Origin: Candidatus Planktophila vernalis
GTDB taxonomy: Bacteria > Actinomycetota > Actinomycetes > Nanopelagicales > Nanopelagicaceae
Reading direction: 5' to 3'
Assembly (NCBI RefSeq): GCF_002288185.1
Contig: NZ_CP016776.1
Coordinates: forward strand, 124,001 to 188,000
Length of the DNA: 64,000 nucleotides
A program made the translations under genes and the position numbers. Of this stretch, positions 21,138 through 29,595 are shown in pieces; position 1 is the stretch's first letter; each line of letters starts with the position of its first letter. The notes beneath the pieces were generated by a model. That model was not told the origin of the DNA. It saw nothing but the letters and a program-made list of their open reading frames with translations, and ran no database searches.

Positions 21138-22654
21138 TGGAATTCAGCTCACCAGTTCTTAACTACACACTTCTCTCACCTATGCTTATTGTGCTGGGCG
21201 GAGCAATCATTGGCGTGCTAGTTGAAGCCTTTATGTCTAAGGCGCTACGCCCAATCACACAATTATCAGTGACTTTAGGCTCCTTAGTTTTGGCACTGGT
21301 GCAGGTCTGGCGAATTCGCAACGAACAATCACTCTCTACAGCAATGGGCTCTGTGGTGATAGATGGTCCTGCGGTTTTGATGCAGGCTTCAATTCTTATT
21401 ATTTCTCTCATCTCTGTTTTGTTAATCGCAGATGCCCAGCAATTCACTGCATTAGCTGCAGCACTTCCAGGTTCAGAAGAAGAGCGTCATGCGATGCAAA
21501 GCGGTAATCAAGTAACTGAGGTCTATCCACTTACCCTCTTTGCGGTTGCGGGAATGATGTTGTTCCCGGTTTCAAGTGATCTCATTACATTGTTTGTGGC
21601 ACTCGAAGTGCTCTCATTGCCGCTGTATTTAATGGCAGGCCTTTCTCGTCGTCGCCGTTTAGCATCACAGGAAGCAGCACTTAAGTACTTCCTACTGGGT
21701 GCTTTTTCATCAGCATTCTTCCTATTTGGTGCAGCTTTCCTCTATGGATACTCATCATCAATTACCTTTACCGGAATCCGCAACGCCGTTGTCGGAGGCG
21801 GTGGAAACGATGTCTTCCTACTTATTGGAATCGCATTTATATCTGTTGGTCTGCTCTTTAAAGTGGGAGCAGTTCCATTCCATGCCTGGTCACCAGATGT
21901 TTACCAAGGCGCACCAACACCAGTAACTGCATTTATGGCAGCTGCTACAAAGGTTGCAGCCTTTGGTGCGATGCTTCGTATTTACTACACCGTCTTTGCT
22001 AATGCCCAATGGTCATGGTCACCAATGCTCACAATCATTGCAATCATCACTATGGTCTTTGGTTCACTTGTTGCCATCGCACAGCGCGATGTGAAGCGCA
22101 TGTTGGCTTACTCTTCTATTGCTCATGCTGGCTTCTTGTTAACAGGTGTTATTGCCTTGAATAAGGCTGGCCTTGAGGCATCACTGTTTTATCTCTTTGC
22201 TTATGGCATCACAACAGTTGGTGCATTTGCCATCGTGACTTTGGTTCGCGATTCTGCCGGTGAAGTAACCGATCTCAACCGTTGGAAAGGTTTAGGAAAG
22301 CGCTCACCTTGGGTTGCTATTGCTTTTGCTACATTCCTGCTTTCCTTTGCTGGAATTCCACTTACTAGCGGATTTATTGGAAAGTTTTCAATCTTCTCTG
22401 CAGCATATGAAAGTGGCGCAACTAGTGTTGTTATCGCCGGTGTGCTCTCGAGTGCAATCGCAGCCTTCTTCTATGTCCGCGTTATTGTTTTGATGTTCTT
22501 CACTGATCCAATCGAAGATGGAACAAGCGTTGAAATTCCATCATCACTGACATCAATTGCGGTTATCTTCTCGATGATCGTGACGATTGCCTTGGGTGTC
22601 TTCCCAGCGCCAATTCTTGACTTCATCTCAAACCTCGCAACCTTCATTCGCTAA
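21137..22654 (+). CDS. nuoN: NADH-quinone oxidoreductase subunit N
   Basis: 505-residue antiporter-like subunit with about fourteen hydrophobic segments. Conserved pieces are ITLFVALEVLSLPLYLMAGL (Glu), FKVGAVPFHAWSPDVYQGAP (Lys) and RMLAYSSIAHAGFLLTG. It completes the set: all fourteen nuo genes are present in the order A to N with no insertion. The TAA stop overlaps the ATG of the polyprenyl synthase by one base. Confidence 0.97.
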   Translation: MEFSSPVLNYTLLSPMLIVLGGAIIGVLVEAFMSKALRPITQLSVTLGSLVLALVQVWRIRNEQSLSTAMGSVVIDGPAVLMQASILIISLISVLLIADAQQFTALAAALPGSEEERHAMQSGNQVTEVYPLTLFAVAGMMLFPVSSDLITLFVALEVLSLPLYLMAGLSRRRRLASQEAALKYFLLGAFSSAFFLFGAAFLYGYSSSITFTGIRNAVVGGGGNDVFLLIGIAFISVGLLFKVGAVPFHAWSPDVYQGAPTPVTAFMAAATKVAAFGAMLRIYYTVFANAQWSWSPMLTIIAIITMVFGSLVAIAQRDVKRMLAYSSIAHAGFLLTGVIALNKAGLEASLFYLFAYGITTVGAFAIVTLVRDSAGEVTDLNRWKGLGKRSPWVAIAFATFLLSFAGIPLTSGFIGKFSIFSAAYESGATSVVIAGVLSSAIAAFFYVRVIVLMFFTDPIEDGTSVEIPSSLTSIAVIFSMIVTIALGVFPAPILDFISNLATFIR

Positions 22655-23643
22655 TGTCATCATTTGGCATTCCCAACGTTGCTCCAGAGTTGGAAGCAAC
22701 GCTTATTCGACAGATGGCCGAAGTTGAAAGCCTGCTTCTCAGCCACACACGCAGCGAGTACCCATTTGTTGATGAAACTGCACACCACCTTGTTGCCGCT
22801 GGCGGTAAGCGTTTGCGCCCACTGCTCACATTGTTAACTGCTCAGTTTGGTGATTCAACACGTCAAGGAGTTATTGCAGCTGCAGTTGCCTGCGAAATTA
22901 CACACCTTGCAACTCTTTATCACGATGATGTTATGGATGAGGCACCACTTCGTCGCGGAGTGGAAAGTGCAAATATGCGATGGGGAAACACCATTGCGAT
23001 TTTGACGGGCGATTTTCTCTTTGCAAAGTCCTCTGATTTATTAGCCGACCTTGGCCCAGAAGCAGTGCGCTTACAGGCTCGCACATTCGAGCGCTTGGTA
23101 ATTGGCCAGATTATGGAAACTCAGGGACCAAACCCAGGACAAGATCCACTTGAGCATTACTTAAAAGTTGTGGCGGATAAAACAGGATCACTTATTTCAG
23201 CTTCTGCTAGATACGGTGGAATGATTTCTGGAGCACCTGCAGAAATCACAGATACAGTAACAAAATTTGGAGAAAAGATTGGTGTTGCATTCCAGTTAGC
23301 CGATGATGTTATCGATATTGCTAGTGAATCAAATCAATCAGGAAAGACCCCGGGTACGGATCTGCGAGAAGGTGTCCCAACACTTGTCACTCTCAATGTT
23401 ATGAAATCAACTGATTCATCTGATCGTGAATTGCAGCAGCTTTTATCGGCACCTATTGAAGATGAAGATACTGTGCAGCAGGTGCTGAGCTCACTGCGTA
23501 GTCACAAAGCTTTGGGTGAATCGCGTGAACAGTTATATCAGATTGCAAAAGAAGCTAGAACCGCTCTGGGCCCACTACCTGTGTGTGATGCAACAGGTGC
23601 GCTGATGTCACTTTGTGACGCTGTTATCGACCGCTCTGCTTGA
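22654..23643 (+). CDS. all-trans polyprenyl diphosphate synthase (menaquinone side chain)
   Basis: 329-residue trans-isoprenyl diphosphate synthase. The first Asp-rich motif is LYHDDVMDEAPLRRG near residue 91 and the second is QLADDVIDIASE near 216; GGKRLRPLLTLL near residue 50 binds isopentenyl diphosphate. Its placement as the last gene of the nuo operon suggests that it builds the isoprenoid tail used by MenA. The residues before the first Asp motif are not bulky enough to predict chain length by eye. Its end overlaps the convergent rarD gene by 36 bases. Confidence 0.93.
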   Translation: MSSFGIPNVAPELEATLIRQMAEVESLLLSHTRSEYPFVDETAHHLVAAGGKRLRPLLTLLTAQFGDSTRQGVIAAAVACEITHLATLYHDDVMDEAPLRRGVESANMRWGNTIAILTGDFLFAKSSDLLADLGPEAVRLQARTFERLVIGQIMETQGPNPGQDPLEHYLKVVADKTGSLISASARYGGMISGAPAEITDTVTKFGEKIGVAFQLADDVIDIASESNQSGKTPGTDLREGVPTLVTLNVMKSTDSSDRELQQLLSAPIEDEDTVQQVLSSLRSHKALGESREQLYQIAKEARTALGPLPVCDATGALMSLCDAVIDRSA

Positions 23644-24501
23644 TCGCACTAAATCTGTTCCTAAAGTAATCAGCGCAACCCAGATAATGAGAAAACCTGC
23701 CCAACGTGCAGGTGGCATATCTTCATGAAGCACCCACACGCCAATAGAGAACTGCAAGGTCGGTGTGATGTATTGCAAAAGCCCAATAGTTGAAAGCGGT
23801 AGGCGAGTAGTTGAACCATTAAAGAGAAGCAGCGGAATAGCAGTTATTGCACCAGCACTAATGAGGAGAAATGTTAAGCCTGGGGTGTTACCAAACTGTC
23901 CTGTGCCCTGATTGCCTAAGTAGATGAGGTATGCAGCATAAGGAATAAATGAAATGCCAGTTTCAATCGCAAGACCTTCAAGTGCCCCAAGACCCAACTG
24001 CTTCTTGATAAGGCCATAACTACCCCATGAAATAGCTAGCGCAAGTGCAATCCAAGGAAGACGGCCGTAGTCGATAGTGAGAACTAAAACGCCAAGGGAT
24101 GCAATACCAACTGCTACCCATTGCAAGACGCGCATCTTCTCTTTTAACAACAAGACACCAAAAGCAATAATGATTAATGGGTTGATGTAATAGCCAAGGG
24201 ATGCCTCAACTACGTGGCCATTATTAGTTGCCCAGATATAGACCAGCCAGTTAACAGAGATTAAAAATGAGGCCGCAAAGAGTTTGAGTGCTACTTGGGG
24301 GCGCTTGAGAGTTGTGACAGTAGATTTAAGCGCTTTAGTAATTGCCAAGATGATGATGCAGAAAACCAAAGTCCACACTGCGCGGTGGGAGACAATCTCT
24401 AGCGCATCGGCTGGTTCAAGCAGCGGCCAATATAGGGGAAACAAACCCCACAGCCCGTATGCGCTTAAGCCAAAGACAAGGCCTAACTTATTTTTACTCA
24501 A
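23608..24501 (-). CDS. rarD: EamA/RarD family membrane transporter
   Basis: 297-residue integral membrane protein with ten hydrophobic segments in two EamA repeats; GLSAYGLWGLFPLYWPLLEP and SHRAVWTLVF at the N-terminus and LPLSTIGLLQYITPTLQFSI in the second half are typical of RarD. The substrate is unknown for the family (an amino-acid or metabolite exporter role is often suggested). The start is TTG 24501, directly following the yajQ stop. It runs 36 bases into the convergent polyprenyl synthase gene. Confidence 0.88.
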   Translation of the reverse strand: MSKNKLGLVFGLSAYGLWGLFPLYWPLLEPADALEIVSHRAVWTLVFCIIILAITKALKSTVTTLKRPQVALKLFAASFLISVNWLVYIWATNNGHVVEASLGYYINPLIIIAFGVLLLKEKMRVLQWVAVGIASLGVLVLTIDYGRLPWIALALAISWGSYGLIKKQLGLGALEGLAIETGISFIPYAAYLIYLGNQGTGQFGNTPGLTFLLISAGAITAIPLLLFNGSTTRLPLSTIGLLQYITPTLQFSIGVWVLHEDMPPARWAGFLIIWVALITLGTDLVRSSRAVDNSVTK

Positions 24502-24993
24502 TTATCTAAAGTTCGTAAATTGAACTGCGAAATCCCAGCCACCATCTTTGATCATGGCCATAGTTGCTTGAAGATCATCACGACTCTTTGACGTTACACG
24601 TAGTTCATCACCTTGAATCTGAGTCTTAACTGATTTAGGGCCTTCATCGCGAACAAGCTTTGCAATCTTTTTGGCGTTCTCAGTTGAAATACCTTCTTTT
24701 AGAGGTGCTGCAATTTTGTAGATTTTGCCGCTCAGTTGTGGTGCTCCTGCATCTAGGTGCTTGAGTGAAACTCCACGCTTAATCATCTTGTCTTTGACAA
24801 CATCGAGTGCTGCTTTTGCGCGCTCTTCAGTATCGGCTTCAATCAAAACCTTTTCGCCCTCTAGTTCAATTTTTGAACCAGTGTTTTTGAAATCAAAGCG
24901 AGTATCAATCTCGCGAATAGCCTGGTTAATAGCGTTATCGAGCTCCATACGGTCGATCTTGGAGGTAACGTCAAAGCTTGCATCTGCTGCCAT
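24502..24993 (-). CDS. yajQ: YajQ family nucleotide-binding protein
   Basis: 163-residue protein with the two-ferredoxin-fold YajQ layout: [20 protein letters not shown] at the start, [15 protein letters not shown], and at the end [20 protein letters not shown]. Some members bind cyclic di-GMP and act as effectors; others were first described as nucleic-acid binding. Here the role is unknown. A GAAGGAG ribosome site precedes ATG 24993. It is followed directly by rarD, so the two form an operon. Confidence 0.93.
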   Translation of the reverse strand: MAADASFDVTSKIDRMELDNAINQAIREIDTRFDFKNTGSKIELEGEKVLIEADTEERAKAALDVVKDKMIKRGVSLKHLDAGAPQLSGKIYKIAAPLKEGISTENAKKIAKLVRDEGPKSVKTQIQGDELRVTSKSRDDLQATMAMIKDGGWDFAVQFTNFR

Positions 24994-25099
24994 GGTGAGG
25001 ACTCCTTCACTGGCTTAAAAGGCGGTTTGTGCGACTACGAGGCTAAGGTATCCTTTCCCTTCGCACTATCCATAATTGCCGCAGTACTTGTTCGACCTT

Positions 25100-25184
25100 G
25101 GCGGGTTGCCCGAGCGGCCAATGGGAGGGGACTGTAAATCCCCCGGCTCTGCCTTCGAAGGTTCAAATCCTTCACCCGCCACCA
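25100..25184 (+). tRNA. tRNA-Tyr (anticodon GTA)
   Basis: Class II tRNA. The acceptor stem GGCGGGT (25100-25106) pairs with ACCCGCC (25174-25180), the anticodon loop CTGTAAA gives GTA, a long variable arm follows, and the T arm has GGTTCAAATCC. The discriminator A and an encoded CCA (25182-25184) are present, unlike the other three tRNAs in the window. It marks the left side of the accessory block. Confidence 0.97.
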
Positions 25185-25220
25185 GTAAGAGCTTATGAAA
25201 ATGAGCGCAGTTGTTTAGCC

Positions 25221-25706
25221 CTACTTCGCAGAAGATCTTGCGCGTGCAGCGCGTGATAAAAACAGGGCAAAGACAAGGGCTAACACAATTCCAGTATTAA
25301 CGCCCATTTCAATAAGTGCGCGGTTGAAGTATTCAGTTGTCTTTTCTTTCTCCATAGTCAAAGAAGCACCAACTGTCAGAATATGTCGAACCGCTGCGAT
25401 AACACCAATAATCAAGAAGTTATCTAGTTGGAAAATTCCGTCAGTAAATCGCACAATCACTGTGCGCATGATTTCTAGAATAATGACCACGAACAAAATG
25501 TCGTTGATTCCTTGGATCATTCCAACTGGAAAGAATGGTCGAGTTTCGATCAGGCGCTGCAAGGTATAGCCGGCAGCCAAGATAGAAACTACAAAAAGAA
25601 GTATTCCAAGAAAGCCGTGCAAGATATCTTCCAGCTTGTCGATGAAAGTTACAGGGATGAGTGACTCATCTCCTGTTAGCAAACCTTTAACTGACTTGTA
25701 CTTCAT
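25221..25706 (-). CDS. PsiE-like phosphate-starvation-inducible membrane protein
   Basis: 161-residue protein with four hydrophobic segments, two on each side of a central stretch ILEIMRTVIVRFTDGIFQLD and NFLIIGVIAAVRHILTVG that resembles the PsiE family. PsiE function is unknown; in E. coli it is induced by phosphate limitation. ATG 25706 has a GGCGGAG ribosome site. It stands alone between tRNA-Tyr and the amino-acid ABC transporter, transcribed away from the latter. Confidence 0.75.
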   Translation of the reverse strand: MKYKSVKGLLTGDESLIPVTFIDKLEDILHGFLGILLFVVSILAAGYTLQRLIETRPFFPVGMIQGINDILFVVIILEIMRTVIVRFTDGIFQLDNFLIIGVIAAVRHILTVGASLTMEKEKTTEYFNRALIEMGVNTGIVLALVFALFLSRAARARSSAK

Positions 25707-25920
25707 CGTCTCCGCCCTCCGTTGGAATAATCAAGGGTAAATCCAGGCTAGCAATCCTGCAATATGTAGAGCTCAATGGACCCAAGTGCGATCCCCAGGC
25801 TTGGCCTGCTACCTCTAGTGGCTGTAAGCGGGGCGCGTTCTTGCAAACAAATCGCGTGTAGACAACGCCGAACTGCCTTATTAGCCTTCTCTTGTATCCA
25901 CCGACTTTGAGGAGTTATCC
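25707..25920. promoter_or_regulatory. Divergent intergenic region upstream of the amino-acid ABC transporter
   Basis: 214 bases between the PsiE-like gene and the binding-protein gene. A TGAGGAG ribosome site (25907-25913) precedes the GTG start. Weak AT-rich hexamers occur (for example TTGCAA near 25833), but I cannot name a promoter with certainty. No riboswitch or terminator was recognised. Confidence 0.4.
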
Positions 25921-26766
25921 GTGAAAAAACGTTTTGGAATTTTTGCAGCAGTTGTAATTGCAGCTGCGCTAACACTTACAGGCTGTTCTTCATCTGATTC
26001 TGCAACATCTGAAAGCGCATCATGTGCCAAGGCAGATCTTGCAACAGTTACTGAAGGCAAGCTAACAATCGCAACTGGTGAGCCTGCTTACTACCCATGG
26101 ATTATTGATGATGCACCACAGACTGGAAACGGCTTTGAAGGTGCAGTTGCATACGCAGTTGCTAAGCAACTCGGATTTGATGCAGCAGATGTCACATGGG
26201 TTCGTACAACATTTGATTCAGCTGTAACACCAGGAGAAAAGAACTTTGACTTCAACTTGCAGCAATTCTCAATTACAGAAGAGCGCAAGACTGCAGTTGA
26301 TTTCTCATCTCCTTACTACACAGCTCCACAAGCAATCGTTTCCTTCAAGGGAAGCAAGATTGATGGAAAGACCACTCTTGCTGAACTCAAGGATGCAAAG
26401 CTAGGTGCAGCAGTTGGCACAACATCACTTGATGCAATCGAAAACCAGATTGGTTCAAAGCCACAGGTATTTAACGATAACGCTGCAGGTGTTTCAGCAC
26501 TTAAGAACAAGCAGATTGATGGCTTAGTAGTAGATCTACCAACAGCCTTCTATCTATCAGGTGTTGAAGTTCCAAACGGAATCATCGTTGGTCAGTTGCC
26601 TTCAACTGGTTCAGGAGATCAATTTGGTCTCTTGCTAACCAAGGGCAGTGCATTAACTTCTTGCGTTTCAGGCGCAGTTGATGCAATCACTGCTGATGGC
26701 ACATTGGCAGCCATTACAGATAAGTGGCTTGCAACAGAGGCTGGCGCGCCAGCTTTGAAGCCATAA
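25921..26766 (+). CDS. Amino-acid ABC transporter substrate-binding lipoprotein
   Basis: 281-residue family 3 extracellular solute-binding protein. The signal peptide ends in the lipobox LTGC, so the mature protein is lipid-anchored at Cys22. The binding domain shows GKLTIATGEPAYYPWI, GFEGAVAYAVAKQLG and TEERKTAVDFSSPYY, typical of polar amino-acid binders; the ligand cannot be fixed from sequence. The GTG start has a TGAGGAG site. It is followed by permease and ATPase genes, forming a complete three-gene uptake system. Confidence 0.92.
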   Translation: MKKRFGIFAAVVIAAALTLTGCSSSDSATSESASCAKADLATVTEGKLTIATGEPAYYPWIIDDAPQTGNGFEGAVAYAVAKQLGFDAADVTWVRTTFDSAVTPGEKNFDFNLQQFSITEERKTAVDFSSPYYTAPQAIVSFKGSKIDGKTTLAELKDAKLGAAVGTTSLDAIENQIGSKPQVFNDNAAGVSALKNKQIDGLVVDLPTAFYLSGVEVPNGIIVGQLPSTGSGDQFGLLLTKGSALTSCVSGAVDAITADGTLAAITDKWLATEAGAPALKP

Positions 26767-26790
26767 GCGTAATAAAGAAGTAAACACGGT

Positions 26791-26839
26791 AGTTTGGCGA
26801 CCATGTCAGAGCGAGTTAACTCTGCTTGGTCGCCAAGCT
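26791..26839 (+). other. Hairpin enclosing the permease start codon (binding-protein/permease junction)
   Basis: The arms AGTTTGGCGACC (26791-26802) and GGTCGCCAAGCT (26828-26839) pair over 12 positions with one G-U. The 25-base loop carries the permease ATG and a second inner stem CAGAG/CTCTG (26807-26811, 26820-26824). In RNA this would hide the start codon and could protect the upstream binding-protein message. See the corresponding hairpins at the two other binding-protein/permease junctions. Confidence 0.7.
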
Positions 26840-27669
26840 CACGTGAGATTCAAAGACGTGGTGAACGAAAGCGAATAAGTAGACGGCAAGGAATTATTGC
26901 CGCAGTTTCAACCACAGTAGTTCTGGGCTCGTTGTTCACCGTTCTTGTTACATCCCCAGGCTGGGAAATAGTTAAAAAAACCTTCTTTGATATTGATTAT
27001 GGCCGCGAGGTTTTCCCAACAGTTATTGCGGGATTATGGATCAACTTACAGCTGACCTTCATCGGGGGAGCAGCCATTGGCATCATTGCCCTAGGACTTG
27101 CACTCCTGCGAACTACTAAATCTCCAGCCCTGACTCCCTTTAGATTTCTAGCAACTGCATACGTTGATATTTTCCGCGGGGCACCGCTTATCTTGATTAT
27201 CTTGCTGGTGGGTTTTGGTGTGCCAGCACTACGGCTCAAGGGAATATCTAGCAATGTAATTTTCTTGGGCACCGTTGCAGTTGTTCTCACATACTCTGCA
27301 TACGTCGCCGAAGTTATCCGAAGTGGAATTCTCTCCATTCACCCAAGCCAGCGGGCTGCTGCACGCTCATTAGGTTTAACTTCAGGACAGACCATGCGTT
27401 ATGTGGTCTTGCCACAGGCAATTAGACGTGTTGTTCCACCACTTCTTAATGACTTTGTTTCACTGCTTAAAGACACAGGTTTAGTTTCAATTCTGGGTGT
27501 AACAGATGCAGTTCGTGCAGCGCAGATTAATGCCTCTCGAACCTTTAATTACACACCTTATGTAGTTGCCGCAGTTTTGTTCTTGCTCATCACAATTCCA
27601 ATGACCCGCTACACAGATCGCGCCATTAGGCAGCGCACCAATGCTCAAAGTTCAGAGGGTGCTATCTAA
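26803..27669 (+). CDS. Amino-acid ABC transporter permease
   Basis: 288-residue His/Glu/Gln/Arg/opine-type permease with a basic cytoplasmic N-terminus of about 35 residues, then five or six hydrophobic segments. The EAA-loop region is IHPSQRAAARSLGLTSGQTM, which contacts the ATPase; RGAPLILIILLVGFGVPAL is typical of the family. ATG 26803 (MSERVNSAW) was preferred to a TTG three codons upstream. Its TAA overlaps the ATG of the ATPase gene. Confidence 0.92.
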   Translation: MSERVNSAWSPSSREIQRRGERKRISRRQGIIAAVSTTVVLGSLFTVLVTSPGWEIVKKTFFDIDYGREVFPTVIAGLWINLQLTFIGGAAIGIIALGLALLRTTKSPALTPFRFLATAYVDIFRGAPLILIILLVGFGVPALRLKGISSNVIFLGTVAVVLTYSAYVAEVIRSGILSIHPSQRAAARSLGLTSGQTMRYVVLPQAIRRVVPPLLNDFVSLLKDTGLVSILGVTDAVRAAQINASRTFNYTPYVVAAVLFLLITIPMTRYTDRAIRQRTNAQSSEGAI

Positions 27670-28415
27670 TGGCTAACGTCCTAGAACTGAGCAAGATTCG
27701 TAAATCCTTTGGCACAGAGCTCGTTTTAAATGATCTATCACTTTCGGTTCCAGAACACACTGCCACGGTCTTAATCGGCGCTTCAGGTTCAGGTAAATCA
27801 ACCTTGCTTCGCTGCATTAACCTGCTTGAATCAATTGATGATGGGCAGATATTTCTTGATGGTGAAGAGATTTCAGATCCACTCATCAACGTTGATGAAG
27901 TGCGGCGCAAACTAGGAATGGTTTTCCAATCCTTTAATCTCTTTCCACATAAAACAGTTCTTGAAAACATCACACTTGCCCCGATAAAGGTGCAAGGAAA
28001 GAACAAGGATGAGGCAACTACCGCAGCCCTTGCTCTCCTTAAGCGCTTTGACTTAGCAGATAAGGCCGATCAATATCCAGATCGCTTAAGTGGAGGGCAG
28101 CAACAGCGAGTCGCAATCATTCGCTCACTTGCACTTAACCCACGTCTGTTATTACTCGATGAAATTACATCTGCTCTTGATCCAGTTTTGGTTAATGAGG
28201 TATTGAGTATTGTGCGTGATTTAAAGTCCGATGGAATGACCATGGTGCTGGCAACACATGAGATGGGCTTTGCAACACAAGTAGCAGATGAAGTCTGTTT
28301 CTTGGAGTCTGGAAACATTTTGGAGCGAGGTTCGGCCCAAGATGTTTTGCATGCGCCAAAGAACCCAAAGACTCAAGAGTTCTTAAAGCGCGTGCATCAA
28401 GCTGGAAGGCTGTAG
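27669..28415 (+). CDS. Amino-acid ABC transporter ATP-binding protein (GlnQ type)
   Basis: 248-residue ABC ATPase: Walker A GASGSGKST near residue 38, Q-loop VFQSFNLFPHKTVLENI, signature LSGGQQQRVAI, Walker B LLLLDEITSALDP and the switch His in LATHEMGFA. It energises the adjacent permease. It overlaps the permease stop by one base and is followed 10 bases later by the M24-like gene. Confidence 0.96.
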   Translation: MANVLELSKIRKSFGTELVLNDLSLSVPEHTATVLIGASGSGKSTLLRCINLLESIDDGQIFLDGEEISDPLINVDEVRRKLGMVFQSFNLFPHKTVLENITLAPIKVQGKNKDEATTAALALLKRFDLADKADQYPDRLSGGQQQRVAIIRSLALNPRLLLLDEITSALDPVLVNEVLSIVRDLKSDGMTMVLATHEMGFATQVADEVCFLESGNILERGSAQDVLHAPKNPKTQEFLKRVHQAGRL

Positions 28416-28425
28416 GGTTTTAGTA

Positions 28426-29490
28426 ATGAGTGCATTTAATGAGCGAATGGCGCCCCTGCGAGAGCTAATGAAGCAAAAAGGGCTTGAGTCAATAGTTCTA
28501 CGGCGCAATCCCAATCTGGCTTGGGCAATAGCAGGACGGGCTCATGTCCCAACAACTATTGATGCAGCGTGTTTTGATCTCATCATTACTCAGGACTCTG
28601 CCACTGCAATAACTAATGTCGTTGAGGCTCCGCGTTTGAAAGCAGAAGAGCTTCCAATTGAAGTAACAGTAAAGACGATTAAGTGGTCAGAAGGTCGCGA
28701 CCCACAACTTCCTACTGGTGCAAAAGTTGGAAGCGATCAACCTGGCGCAGATTGCATTGATTTGGGAACTGAGATTGAGATTATTCGAGCATCACTTATT
28801 GAGTCAGATGTAGTGCGCTATAAAGAGATTTGTTCAGATGCAGCGATTGCTTTAGGAAATGCAATGAAGCAGGTTGCAAACAGTGATCGCGAAATAGATG
28901 TTGCTGGATTGATTACACATGCACTATGGCAAGCAGATCTTGAGATTGCTTTCTTAGGAGTTGCTGGTCAAGAGCGTGTGCATAAATTTAGACACCCATT
29001 GCCAACGGATGCCGTAGTTGGGAATCGAGTATCTGCATCCATTTGCGCAAAGCGCAAAGGATTAATTGCCTCCGTTACTCGCATTGTTAGTTTTGAAGCT
29101 ATCTCAGATGCGATGGCAAAAGACTATGAAGCAATCTATAAAGTCGAAGCAGCGATGCTAGATGCAACAGTTGTGGGCAAGCCCTTTTCAGATCCCGTTA
29201 ATGCAGCAATTGCTGCTTATCCAGCCAATGGTTTTGATGGCGATGAATGGACTAAGCATCACCAGGGCGGTCCAACTGGATTTTTGCCTCGTGATTGGCC
29301 AGCTAATACGGGCAGTGCGCGTTTGATTGCCAATAATCAGCCGATCGCATGGAATCCAACAGGTAAAGGCTTTAAGGCCGAAGACACCATTCTTGCTACG
29401 AACTCAGGCGTGAAAATCCTCTCGATGGACCCTGATTGGCCCTCTTTTGAGGTCAATGGTCGGACCAGACCATTTTTGCTCACCCCTTAA
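28426..29490 (+). CDS. M24 peptidase-fold protein, probably without peptidase activity
   Basis: 354-residue protein with the creatinase-type N-domain and a C-terminal pita-bread domain like aminopeptidase P. The metal-binding residues are mostly missing: the usual DxG and SDITR segments read SASICAKRKG and IASVTRIV (residues 203-220), the first Glu motif reads AWNPTGKG (Asn310) and the last Glu motif reads VKILSMD. Only the histidine motif KHHQGGPTGF (278-279) remains. This degenerate HQGG-type subfamily occurs in other bacteria; its activity is unknown to me. It lies 10 bases behind the amino-acid ABC ATPase, suggesting co-transcription. Confidence 0.7.
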   Translation: MSAFNERMAPLRELMKQKGLESIVLRRNPNLAWAIAGRAHVPTTIDAACFDLIITQDSATAITNVVEAPRLKAEELPIEVTVKTIKWSEGRDPQLPTGAKVGSDQPGADCIDLGTEIEIIRASLIESDVVRYKEICSDAAIALGNAMKQVANSDREIDVAGLITHALWQADLEIAFLGVAGQERVHKFRHPLPTDAVVGNRVSASICAKRKGLIASVTRIVSFEAISDAMAKDYEAIYKVEAAMLDATVVGKPFSDPVNAAIAAYPANGFDGDEWTKHHQGGPTGFLPRDWPANTGSARLIANNQPIAWNPTGKGFKAEDTILATNSGVKILSMDPDWPSFEVNGRTRPFLLTP

Positions 29491-29550
29491 AAATCATCAC
29501 AGTCCTATAACAAGGCGCAAAACTGCGATTCTGGCATTGACTCGCACACA

Positions 29551-29590
29551 CTCCAGTGGCACGCTCTGCCAAGAGGTCTTACCACTGGAG
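29551..29590 (+). promoter_or_regulatory. Inverted repeat covering the isomerase ribosome-binding site
   Basis: CTCCAGTGG (29551-29559) and CCACTGGAG (29582-29590) are perfect 9-base complements separated by 22 bases. The right arm contains most of the Shine-Dalgarno sequence GGAGG (29587-29591) of the isomerase gene, so the folded RNA could hide it. The repeat also encloses the operator-like element at 29575. A possible -35 TTGACT lies at 29537. Confidence 0.5.
29571..29586. promoter_or_regulatory. Candidate FadR/GntR-family operator, site A
   Basis: The 16-mer AAGAGGTCTTACCACT has the core GGT-NNN-ACC typical of FadR-subfamily GntR operators. It differs at only two positions from site B at 38780 and lies just before the isomerase start. 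The GntR gene in the same operon is the likely partner. Confidence 0.6.
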
Positions 29591-29595
29591 GTTTA

